A DNA stretch of 64,000 nucleotides from Psychromicrobium lacuslunae (GTDB lineage Bacteria; Actinomycetota; Actinomycetes; Actinomycetales; Micrococcaceae), in the NCBI RefSeq assembly GCF_000950575.1, contig NZ_CP011005.1:2976001-3040000 (forward strand), written 5' to 3'. Each line of letters starts with the position of its first letter. The stretch's first letter is position 1. The position numbers and the translations under genes are program-made. The notes under the pieces were generated by a model. It searched no databases and was not told the DNA's origin. It saw only the letters and a program-made list of their open reading frames with translations. Positions 34,490 to 42,041 of the stretch are shown in pieces.

Positions 34490-35428
34490 GTGGATTCCTA
34501 CACTTATCTCGGCCCCGAGGGCACCTTCACCGAAGCTGCCCTGCTCCAGGTGCCCGGGGCAGTCCAGGCGCGGCGAGTGCCCTCAAGTAGTGCCGTCGCC
34601 GCATTGGCAATGGTGCGCAGCGGGGAGGTTGACGCCGCCATGCTGCCGATTGAAAACTCAATCGAGGGCGGCGTTTCTGCGACCCTAGACGCCATTGCTA
34701 CTGGCCAGGAGCTGAGGATCATCCGGGAAGCCATTGTGCCAGTGAGCTTCGTGCTGGCTGTGCGGCCCGGTGTTGAGTTTTCTGGAGTGAGCCGCATCGG
34801 TACTCACCCACATGCCTGGGCGCAGACTCGTGGCTGGGTTGATCTAAACATTCCGAAAGCAGAATATGTCCCGGCGACCTCCACTGCTGCTGCCGCCCAC
34901 GAACTGCTCAATGACAAGCCGGCCTATCAGGCCGCGATCTGTGCCAAGCTCGTCGCACAGCGACTTGGCTTGGATGTTCTGGCAGAGGGGATTGAAGACA
35001 ATACCGGCGCGGTGACCAGGTTTGTCTTGGTCTCTCGCCCCGGGGTACTGCCAGCTGCCACCGGTTCGGATAAGACCACGGTCGCCATTCCGCTGCCGCA
35101 GGACCGGCCCGGCGCGCTGATGGAAATTCTGGATCAGTTCGCCACCAGAGGGGTGAATCTGAGTCGGATTGAATCACGGCCCACCGGTCAGTTCCTCGGC
35201 CATTACTTCTTCAGCATCGATGCCGAGGGCCACCTTGCCGATGCTCGAATGGCTGATGCGCTCCGCGCGCTACACCGAATTAGTCCGCAACTACGCTTCA
35301 TGGGCTCTTATCCGAGGGCCGATGCGCAATACCCGCAAGTTCCGGCGCACACCACTGATCGGGCTTTTGATGCCGCCCAGCGTTGGCTTGCCGATTTGCT
35401 CACCCCGGGGGAGACCCCGGAACAATGA
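34490..35428 (+). CDS. pheA: Prephenate dehydratase
   Basis: 312 residues. PDT catalytic domain (YTYLGPEGTFTEAAL, LPIENSIEGGVSATLD, and the IEDNTGAVTRFVLVS motif with the conserved TRF), then an ACT regulatory domain from about residue 195 (TTVAIPLPQDRPGALMEILDQF, LSRIESRPT) that binds phenylalanine. Makes phenylpyruvate in phenylalanine synthesis; monofunctional, no chorismate mutase domain. GTG start. Confidence 0.93.
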   Translation: MDSYTYLGPEGTFTEAALLQVPGAVQARRVPSSSAVAALAMVRSGEVDAAMLPIENSIEGGVSATLDAIATGQELRIIREAIVPVSFVLAVRPGVEFSGVSRIGTHPHAWAQTRGWVDLNIPKAEYVPATSTAAAAHELLNDKPAYQAAICAKLVAQRLGLDVLAEGIEDNTGAVTRFVLVSRPGVLPAATGSDKTTVAIPLPQDRPGALMEILDQFATRGVNLSRIESRPTGQFLGHYFFSIDAEGHLADARMADALRALHRISPQLRFMGSYPRADAQYPQVPAHTTDRAFDAAQRWLADLLTPGETPEQ

Positions 35429-35518
35429 GTTCTATAGTTTTAGCCATATGATGTGCTGCAAGTAAGTAATCATGCGAGCTAAGACCAGTGACGAACAGAG
35501 ATAGACAGCGGAGGAATC

Positions 35519-35695
35519 ATGACTGACAGCAATAACGACGGAACCATCGTCAACCCGGGTGCGGTCTACGATCCCGAACTCGATTACGACCAAGTGGGGG
35601 ATGTCGCCGACGAGGCCAACGATCTGCGATTCAACGAAGAGGAAGTTCTCATTCGTGAGCAGGCGCAGGCTGAAGACGAGCCTACCGAGGGCTAG
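35519..35695 (+). CDS. Small acidic conserved protein (58 aa)
   Basis: 58 residues, strongly acidic (many Asp/Glu, few basic residues): [20 protein letters not shown] then [19 protein letters not shown]. No TM segment. A strong GGAGGAA Shine-Dalgarno 3 nt before the ATG and tight coupling to the next gene (GTG two nt after its TAG) make it a real gene. No known function. Confidence 0.75.
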   Translation: MTDSNNDGTIVNPGAVYDPELDYDQVGDVADEANDLRFNEEEVLIREQAQAEDEPTEG

Positions 35696-35697
35696 CC

Positions 35698-36258
35698 GTG
35701 GCGCTCAGCTCGCTCATCGCTTCGGCCAAGGCGGCTCGTCGTAAACTGTTGCGCATTGACGATTACGATCGGCTGATCCGCCGCGGCATGAAAGTTGGCA
35801 GCGATGTGGACATCCAGCACGGAGTTGTTTTCGATTTCAGTCACTGCTGGCTGATCGACATCGAAGATTCGGTGACCATCGCGCCTTTCGCCTATCTTTT
35901 AGCCCACGACGCCAGCACTAAGCGAGCACTGGGTTACACCGTGATCGGACGGGTTCGGATTTGCCGAGGAGCCTTTATTGGTGCGCGTGCGGTGATCATG
36001 CCCGGGGTGACGGTAGGCGAAGGAGCCGTAGTAGCGGCTGGCAGCGTGGTCACCAAGGATGTACCGGCTGGAGCCATAGTTGGCGGCAACCCGGCCAAGG
36101 TGATCGGTTCAACCGAAGAGCAATTGGCCCGGCATGCTGAGTTAATGAAACAGCGTCCAAACTTCGACGTCTCCTGGACTGAGCATGGCGGTATTGACGC
36201 CGGTATGAAAGAAGAAATGCGTTCCCGGCTTGCCGACGGAAAGGGATATCTGGTTTGA
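35698..36258 (+). CDS. Hexapeptide-repeat (LbH) acetyltransferase
   Basis: 186 residues. The LxxGxxI hexapeptide rhythm from about residue 40 to 140 ([74 protein letters not shown]) predicts a left-handed beta helix trimer of the maltose/galactoside/serine acetyltransferase type, with the catalytic His probably in AHDAST. Acceptor unknown. GTG start 2 nt after the small acidic gene. Confidence 0.88.
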   Translation: MALSSLIASAKAARRKLLRIDDYDRLIRRGMKVGSDVDIQHGVVFDFSHCWLIDIEDSVTIAPFAYLLAHDASTKRALGYTVIGRVRICRGAFIGARAVIMPGVTVGEGAVVAAGSVVTKDVPAGAIVGGNPAKVIGSTEEQLARHAELMKQRPNFDVSWTEHGGIDAGMKEEMRSRLADGKGYLV

Positions 36259-36297
36259 ACTGCTTGTCGCCAGTTTGTCGAGCTTGCGGCGTGCCGG

Positions 36298-37350
36298 TTA
36301 GCTGTTGACTCGAATCAGCAATGCCCGCGGCTCCACTGCCACAGTGACTTTGGTGGCTTTGCCAGCGGGATCGCCATCGAGCTGAGTTTCTTGTGGCGCG
36401 GCCGCCTTGAGCACCACCTTCTGAGAGCGATAGAAATCTATCACCGGCAGGTTTCGGCGATGTTGAAAGAGAATTTTCACTCCCATTGCTGCCCAGCCCA
36501 AGGCGCTTCGCGGACTCATCACCACCACGTCGAGCACTCCGTCATCGATCAACGCTCCCGGGATGAAGTCAATGCCTCCCGGCAACAGCCCGCAATTGGC
36601 AAACAGTACCGAACGCACCTTGCGCTGCTGTGCAGGCTCATCATCGAGCGCGATACTCACTTTTTTCCGGCGCCCGGGCAGGTGCCGGACGCCGGCTTCG
36701 CTGTAGGCGAGCCAACCCAAGGACTTCTTCAGATCGTCATTGGTATCGCCGACCACTTCGGCGTCCAAGCCAATTCCGGCAATAACCAGGAAAGTATGGC
36801 TTGAGTGCGCCCCAGAGACCGAATTCTCAATTTCCATCACCGCTGTGTCGATCAGCCTCTGCTGACCAAAGAGTGCGGTATGCACATTGCCGTCGAGGTC
36901 ATTGACGTCCAGGCTCAGATTGCGGGCTAGTAAATTGCCGGTACCTAATGGCAAAAGACCCATCGCCACCCCGGTGTTCTTGAGCACCTCGGCGGCGACC
37001 CTGACGGTGCCGTCCCCGCCGCCAACTAAGACCAGATCGGCGCCCCACTCCAGGGCTTGTCTGGTTTGCGAGTATCCGGGGTCATCGACTGTGGTCTCAA
37101 GAAAAAGCGGTTCCGGCCAGGAAGCGAGCGCTACTGCGGCACGAATCCGGGTAGCGGCGGTCTCGGCCTGCGCTTTGACCGGATTAATGATCACCGCTAC
37201 CTTTTGCGGTCCGGTAGGACTTGCCTGGAGTTCCTCGCTGACTGCGCTCCTGGTGTGCTTCTGACGTAACTTTCGAACGCCCCGCCAGCTGAGCAGAACT
37301 ACTATGGCGGCCACCAGCACAATCAGCAGAATCCAAAGCCAGAGGTCCAT
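36298..37350 (-). CDS. Diacylglycerol kinase-like lipid kinase
   Basis: 350 residues. N-terminal TM anchor (LWLWILLIVLVAAIVVLLSW, expected at residues 3-22), then the DAGK catalytic domain with VIINPVKA, LVGGGDGTVRVAAEVLKN (the ATP-binding GGDGT) and LLPLGTGNLLARNL. Phosphorylates diacylglycerol or a related lipid at the membrane. The N-terminal anchor is unusual for the soluble YegS type. Convergent with the acetyltransferase gene. Confidence 0.88.
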   Translation of the reverse strand: MDLWLWILLIVLVAAIVVLLSWRGVRKLRQKHTRSAVSEELQASPTGPQKVAVIINPVKAQAETAATRIRAAVALASWPEPLFLETTVDDPGYSQTRQALEWGADLVLVGGGDGTVRVAAEVLKNTGVAMGLLPLGTGNLLARNLSLDVNDLDGNVHTALFGQQRLIDTAVMEIENSVSGAHSSHTFLVIAGIGLDAEVVGDTNDDLKKSLGWLAYSEAGVRHLPGRRKKVSIALDDEPAQQRKVRSVLFANCGLLPGGIDFIPGALIDDGVLDVVVMSPRSALGWAAMGVKILFQHRRNLPVIDFYRSQKVVLKAAAPQETQLDGDPAGKATKVTVAVEPRALLIRVNS

Positions 37351-37419
37351 AGTGCACCAGCTTATCGCCCTCCATCGTCTCGCAGGCTCGAGGTGGGGGC
37401 GCTGCGATAGTCTTAGTCA

Positions 37420-38700
37420 GTGATTGACGTTAAAGACCTCACCGAGAATCCTGAAAAGTATCGGGCCAGCCAACGTGCGCGCGGGGCCGACGAGTCGCAG
37501 GTGGATAAAATCATCTCCGCGGCCGCTAGCAGGAAGAATGCAATCACTTCTTATGAGTCCTTGCGGGCCGAGCAGAATTCCTTTGGCAAGCTGGTGGCGG
37601 CAGCCAAAGGCGAGGAAAAGCAAGCACTGCTGGCACAAGTCAAAGACTTGGCTGCCAAGGTGAAGCAGGCCTCGGCAACCGCCGAAGCGGCTCAGCTTGA
37701 GCAAGAAGAGTTGTTGCGCGCCTTTCCTAATCTCATCATCGAGGGAATTCCAGCCGGCGGTGAGGATGAGTTCGTGGTGCTCAAGACAGTTGGTGAACCG
37801 CGTGATTTCGCTGCTGAAGGGTTCGCGCCGCGCGACCATCTGGAACTCGGCGAACTGCTCGGCGGCATCGATATGGAGCGCGGTGCAAAAGTCTCCGGTG
37901 CCCGCTTCGCTTTTCTCAAGGGCCAGGTTGCCCGGTTGGAAATCGCGCTGATGAACATGGGTCTGGATCAGGCCCTGAGCTACGGATTCATTCCGATGAT
38001 CACCCCTACTTTGGTGCGTCCAGAGACGATGGCCGGTACCGGTTTCGACGTGAAGCACGATGATGAGATCTACCGCCTGGAAAAAGACGATCTCTACCTG
38101 GTGGGCACCTCTGAGGTGGCCCTAGCCGGGTATCACAGTGACGAGATTCTCGACCTCAGCGCCGGCCCGATCCGCTACGCTGGCTGGTCGTCTTGCTACC
38201 GCCGGGAGGCCGGTTCGGCAGGCAAGGACACTCGTGGCATCATCCGAGTCCACCAGTTCAACAAACTAGAGATGTTCAGCTATGTGCCGCTCGAAGAGGC
38301 CGAAGCCGAGCATGCGCGTCTGCTGGCTTGGGAAGAGGAGATGCTGGCCAAGCTCGATATTTCTTACCGGGTGATAGACACTGCGGCCGGCGATCTAGGA
38401 AACTCAGCTGCGCGGAAATTTGATTGTGAGGCTTGGGTGCCTAGCCAGGGCAAATTCCGCGAATTGACTTCGACCTCGAACTGCACGAGCTACCAGGCTC
38501 GGCGGCTGAATATTCGGGAGCGGATACCCGGTGAGGAGTCAAAGGGGACCAGGGCGGTGGCCACCCTGAACGGTACCTTGGCAACTGATCGCTGGATTGT
38601 TGCGATCTTAGAGAATCACCAGAATGCTGACGGTTCAGTCAACGTTCCGGAGGCTTTGCAGCCCTACTTGGGTGGTCTGCAGAAGTTCGAACTGGTGTAG
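37420..38700 (+). CDS. serS: Seryl-tRNA synthetase
   Basis: 426 residues. N-terminal coiled-coil arm (about residues 30-100), then the class II catalytic domain: [20 protein letters not shown] is motif 2 and [18 protein letters not shown] motif 3, as in actinobacterial SerS. Charges tRNA-Ser. GTG start; the ORF ends just before an inverted repeat at 38711-38758. Followed by a HAD phosphatase on the same strand. Confidence 0.95.
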   Translation: MIDVKDLTENPEKYRASQRARGADESQVDKIISAAASRKNAITSYESLRAEQNSFGKLVAAAKGEEKQALLAQVKDLAAKVKQASATAEAAQLEQEELLRAFPNLIIEGIPAGGEDEFVVLKTVGEPRDFAAEGFAPRDHLELGELLGGIDMERGAKVSGARFAFLKGQVARLEIALMNMGLDQALSYGFIPMITPTLVRPETMAGTGFDVKHDDEIYRLEKDDLYLVGTSEVALAGYHSDEILDLSAGPIRYAGWSSCYRREAGSAGKDTRGIIRVHQFNKLEMFSYVPLEEAEAEHARLLAWEEEMLAKLDISYRVIDTAAGDLGNSAARKFDCEAWVPSQGKFRELTSTSNCTSYQARRLNIRERIPGEESKGTRAVATLNGTLATDRWIVAILENHQNADGSVNVPEALQPYLGGLQKFELV

Positions 38701-38710
38701 CACGCTGCCC

Positions 38711-38758
38711 GGAAGGTAAACATTCACAGTGTGGATTGCTTGTGAATATTCACCTTCC
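38711..38758. terminator. Inverted repeat after serS, terminator-like
   Basis: 18-bp arms with two mismatches (GGAAGGTAAACATTCACA at 38711-38728 and its partner at 38741-38758, differing at two positions) with a 12-nt loop. It starts 10 nt after the serS stop, in the manner of an intrinsic terminator without a U-tract. It is distinct in sequence from the six-copy element family. Confidence 0.6.
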
Positions 38759-38819
38759 GTTCACCGCCTACGGTGCCGCCGTGCTGGCCGCTATCACTGG
38801 AATCTGCTTCACTGGAGTC

Positions 38820-39662
38820 ATGACATTACAGACTGAATATTCAGTCTCTGGCATCGACGACCAGAGAGAAACGAAGCAGAAAATGGTCGCTCTTGATGTG
38901 GACGGCACTCTTATCGATCACAATGGGGCGATGAGCGATGCGGTGCGCGAGGCCGCCCGAGGCGTAGTGGCGGCTGGTCATCAGGTGATCATTGCCACCG
39001 GCCGATCACTTGGAGCGACCCTGCCAGTGATCCGCCAAATTGGCTTAGAGAGCGGCTATGGGGTTTGTTGTAATGGCGCCGTGACACTCCGGCTGGACCC
39101 TTCCCTTCCGGAGGGGCATCAAGTGATCCGCCGGGAAATCTTCTCACCTCGCTCCGCACTGGTGGCGCTGAGCGGGAAGCTGCCGGAAGCGATGTATGCG
39201 CTTGAGAACGTCGACGGCGAGTTTCTTTCCACGCACAGCTTTCAGGATGCTAGTTTCGGCATCGAGGCGCGCAGCGTGAGCTTCAACGAACTGCTCGATA
39301 TGGAAGCGGTTCGGGTGGTGGTGCATAGCGCTGAGATCCCACTTGAGGAGTTTGAGCAGGCCATCGCCAGTGTTGGCCTGCAAGGCGTGGCCTATTCTGT
39401 TGGCTGGTCGTCCTGGCTGGATATCGCGGCCGCCGGGGTGACCAAAGCAACCGCTCTCGAACAGTTACGGGCCGAACTCAGGTTGCCCAAGGCGTCGACC
39501 ATCGCGGTGGGTGACGGTTTCAATGATCTTCAGATGCTCGCTTGGGCTGGTCGAGGAGTCGCGATGGGGCAGGCCCCGCTTGAGGTCCAGCAGGCAGCTG
39601 ATGAGGTGACCGGGTCGATTTACCAGGATGGCGCGGCGAAGGTTTTGCGAAGCCTCGTTTAG
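38820..39662 (+). CDS. HAD-family phosphatase (Cof-type)
   Basis: 280 residues from this start. VALDVDGTLIDHNG carries the DxDGT nucleophile motif, TGRSLGAT motif II and VGDGFNDLQMLAWAGRGVAMG motif IV; the central insert is a C2 cap. Common next to serS in Arthrobacter relatives. Starts at 38736 and 38883 are also in frame. I prefer 38820, because family members have a short leader before the DxDGT and 38736 falls in the serS hairpin. Its 3' end overlaps the convergent RDD gene by 4 nt. Confidence 0.85.
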   Translation: MTLQTEYSVSGIDDQRETKQKMVALDVDGTLIDHNGAMSDAVREAARGVVAAGHQVIIATGRSLGATLPVIRQIGLESGYGVCCNGAVTLRLDPSLPEGHQVIRREIFSPRSALVALSGKLPEAMYALENVDGEFLSTHSFQDASFGIEARSVSFNELLDMEAVRVVVHSAEIPLEEFEQAIASVGLQGVAYSVGWSSWLDIAAAGVTKATALEQLRAELRLPKASTIAVGDGFNDLQMLAWAGRGVAMGQAPLEVQQAADEVTGSIYQDGAAKVLRSLV

Positions 39663-39994
39663 CGTTCGCTAATACTCACATGCCAGCGATTGTCCTTGGG
39701 GTTCCCTGAACTTCCGCCGCCCAGAGCGCCAACCACGATAATAATCGAGAACACCAGAATTCCTACGGTGCGCACGAAGGAAACCCAACCGGAACGCCAG
39801 AAGCCTGGGCGTCCGCCATCGGAGAGCTTGACCACCCGAGTGCCGCAGATTACGCACCCCAGGCTCCGTTTGCCGGGCAGGATGAAGCCGTAAAGCCAGG
39901 AAATGACGATCCAGGCCAGGACTGCCAACGTAATGGATAGCCCAATATTGGTCTTTGGTAGCACTGCGAAGACAATAGCGGCCAGGGCCAGCAC
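39659..39994 (-). CDS. RDD family membrane protein (start unresolved)
   Basis: At least 111 residues, three TM segments. The first canonical start (GTG 39994) cuts through the RDD domain. The same frame continues upstream in clear RDD sequence (RAPGKAYFGAWLIDFLLVLA) back through a 12-bp repeat to the TAA of the preceding gene (40154), with no ATG, GTG or TTG in between. Either translation uses a non-standard codon (ATA or ATC after GGAG), the start was lost, or a shift or readthrough joins it to the gene before. RDD proteins are membrane proteins often of unknown function. Confidence 0.6.
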   Translation of the reverse strand: MLALAAIVFAVLPKTNIGLSITLAVLAWIVISWLYGFILPGKRSLGCVICGTRVVKLSDGGRPGFWRSGWVSFVRTVGILVFSIIIVVGALGGGSSGNPKDNRWHVSISER

Positions 39995-40084
39995 CAGAAG
40001 GAAGTCAATCAGCCAAGCACCAAAGTACGCCTTCCCCGGGGCGCGTAAGGCTCTGCTGCCATTTTTGAATTCGACGTATAGATT

Positions 40085-40132
40085 GTTCTGACTGCTGTTC
40101 TGACTGCTGTTCTGACTGCTGTTCTGACTGCT
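40085..40132. repeat. 12-bp tandem repeat, four units
   Basis: Four perfect copies of GTTCTGACTGCT (40085-40132). In the minus-strand RDD frame they encode repeating Ser-Gln-Asn-Ser, so copy number changes stay in frame. The repeat sits just before the RDD domain. Confidence 0.9.
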
Positions 40133-40153
40133 AGTTATGACGATCTCCGATGA

Positions 40154-40939
40154 TTAGCTGGTGGGGAAAATGACTCGGTTCGCTGCCTCAACAGCTGTCG
40201 AACGAGAAACCTTGGCCAAGCTCAGTTCGGCCGCACCATCCTTCTCCGCCGAGGTCAGTCCGAATAGTTCGGTGGAAGTGGTGTAAATCGTATAGTGCCG
40301 GAAGGAGTCTTCGGCGGCGCTAATGCCAGCAATTACGGTCACGCCGCGGGCGTCCGCCAGGACGGTCGGCGCAGCAGCTTCAAATTCTGCCTCACTGTAG
40401 GTTTGCGGTTCTCCGTCTTCGGACTCCAGGTCTGCCGCGTCGGCCAGCTGCAGCAGATGATCACCGAACTCTGCGGCCGGAACCACGGTGAAGGTATGAG
40501 TGCCTGCCGAATCAACCAATTCCTCAAGCACCTGATCCTGGTGCAGATAACCGTAGAGCCACGCTTTATCGTCGGATTTCGTCAGTTCGGCGCTGATGAT
40601 TCGTTCTCCGGTACGGCGCAGTGTCATCACGCCGACGATATTGTCAGTTGCGCCCAATGCGCTGGGCAAGGTTTCCCCTTCACTCACCAGCGGAAAAGCG
40701 AAGCCCTTGGTCAGCAGCGTGCGGAGAGCAACATTACAGACCAGTTCCTTCTGATCTTGGTGCTCGGCGAGCCAGGGGAGTTCTACGAATTGCTCTCGTT
40801 CAAGACCGTCGAGCGCAACGATTTCCTCATCGGTGAGCGTCGGTAGGTTGTCGCTCTCGGGGCTGCTCAGGGTAATTACCGCCTGGGCACAGTCCAAGTC
40901 ATGCTGGGTCCAGGTGATTTCCGCAGCTTGTTCGGTCAT
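40154..40939 (-). CDS. Protein of unknown function, partner of WXG100-type gene
   Basis: 261 residues, acidic and probably soluble (ITWTQHDLDCAQAVITLS at the N-terminus, SPESDNLPTLTDEEIVALDGL). Its overall layout recalls EspG-type chaperones or SseB-like proteins seen with ESX substrates, but no diagnostic motif is visible and I would not name it. Its ATG overlaps the stop of the upstream WXG100-type gene by 4 nt (ATGA), so the two are co-translated; chaperone or immunity protein for that product is the natural reading. Confidence 0.6.
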   Translation of the reverse strand: MTEQAAEITWTQHDLDCAQAVITLSSPESDNLPTLTDEEIVALDGLEREQFVELPWLAEHQDQKELVCNVALRTLLTKGFAFPLVSEGETLPSALGATDNIVGVMTLRRTGERIISAELTKSDDKAWLYGYLHQDQVLEELVDSAGTHTFTVVPAAEFGDHLLQLADAADLESEDGEPQTYSEAEFEAAAPTVLADARGVTVIAGISAAEDSFRHYTIYTTSTELFGLTSAEKDGAAELSLAKVSRSTAVEAANRVIFPTS

Positions 40940-41922
40940 CCGAAGAGGCCCCCTAGCGCCTTAATGGGATTCTTCACGACGTTTGCCACGCCGCTGGCAA
41001 CATTTTTGATGCCCTTACCCACGTCACTGGCTACATTAGCAACGCCATGGCCAATGTCGCTAGCAACGTTCGCTACGCCTCTGCCGATATTGCTGGCCGT
41101 GTTACCAATCCAACGTCCAGCGGCTTTGCCCCATTCGCTGTCCGCGATCATATTACCGAGTGCCCAGGCTCCCGCCACCACGCCTGCTCCCACGACGATG
41201 CCGATACCCACCGGATTAGTCAGCAAACCGGCAGCCATTAGGAGCGAACCGCCGCCAGCGATAACGCTCAAACCACCGGCCACCCGGTCGCCGCCGCCAC
41301 GCCAACCCTCGTGTTCCGGACTGATCATGTCGTGGATGCCGCCGAAGATAGCCAGCGGAGCGCCGACCACGCCAGCGATGCGGGCGAATTTTCCGAACTT
41401 ACTAGCGGCTATGAATTCATCTGAAAGGCTGCCGAGATTGCCTGCCCCAGCCAAGACAGATTTACCGGCTGCCAATGCTTCGGCACCTTTGGTAATACCG
41501 CCTGCGGTGCGCAGGAAGGTGTTGAGGTCCTTCAGTTTCAATCCGAGCCCAATCGCTGTCGAGCCCCAACCGACGATGCCCATCACTTTACTGATCAGGC
41601 CGCCGCCGTCACTACCGCCGTTGGGGCCTCCGGTGCCGCCGCCCCCGCCGTCGACCGCGCTCGCCTTCTCTTGTTCATCTGCGTTGCGGTTCAAGGTTTT
41701 CGCGACATCGAGCAGAGAGTCTGCGGTGTTATTGAGTAGCGGGTGCTGGGAGGAGTTCCAGCGCTGCCGGAAATGGCCGGCGTCGGGACCGTTCCAGCCT
41801 CGACCAGAGTTAATGGTGGCAGTGAGGGTATTACCCTGATCGCGGATAATGCCTGCAGCATTGGAAACTTGTTTGGCGAAGTCACGCAGTTCTTGCGGAT
41901 TCGCTCCGATGAAGCCTTCCAT
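40936..41922 (-). CDS. WXG100-type protein with hydrophobic, repeat-containing C-terminus
   Basis: 328 residues. Residues 1-90 are a WXG100-like helical hairpin (MEGFIGANPQELRDF, then W43-N-G in RGWNGPDAGHFRQRW). A Gly/Asn linker follows at about 93-108, then several hydrophobic stretches (VMGIVGWGSTAIGLG, IAGVVGAPLAIFGGI, GLLTNPVGIGIVVGAGVVAG), and a tail of four 11-residue amphipathic repeats (NTASNIGRGVA, NVASDIGHGVA, NVASDVGKGIK, NVASGVANVVK). Reads as a type VII-secreted, membrane-active effector. The in-frame start 18 codons upstream is rejected because the paralog begins at MEGFIGANPQ. No secretion ATPase is in the window. Confidence 0.72.
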   Translation of the reverse strand: MEGFIGANPQELRDFAKQVSNAAGIIRDQGNTLTATINSGRGWNGPDAGHFRQRWNSSQHPLLNNTADSLLDVAKTLNRNADEQEKASAVDGGGGGTGGPNGGSDGGGLISKVMGIVGWGSTAIGLGLKLKDLNTFLRTAGGITKGAEALAAGKSVLAGAGNLGSLSDEFIAASKFGKFARIAGVVGAPLAIFGGIHDMISPEHEGWRGGGDRVAGGLSVIAGGGSLLMAAGLLTNPVGIGIVVGAGVVAGAWALGNMIADSEWGKAAGRWIGNTASNIGRGVANVASDIGHGVANVASDVGKGIKNVASGVANVVKNPIKALGGLFG

Positions 41923-42041
41923 GGCACCCTTCTTCGTCGTCGACGGCGCACAACTCGCGGTGCCGCACTCTGTCAAAAATGCTAACCCTCAGCGCGGGGG
42001 TTGACCATGGGGAGGTCTCCCCACCGGGAGTTTGAGTCGGC

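Noticed and set aside
38736-38819. HAD gene start at 38736
   Set aside because: It falls within the inverted repeat after serS and adds a hydrophobic stretch not typical of Cof-type phosphatases.
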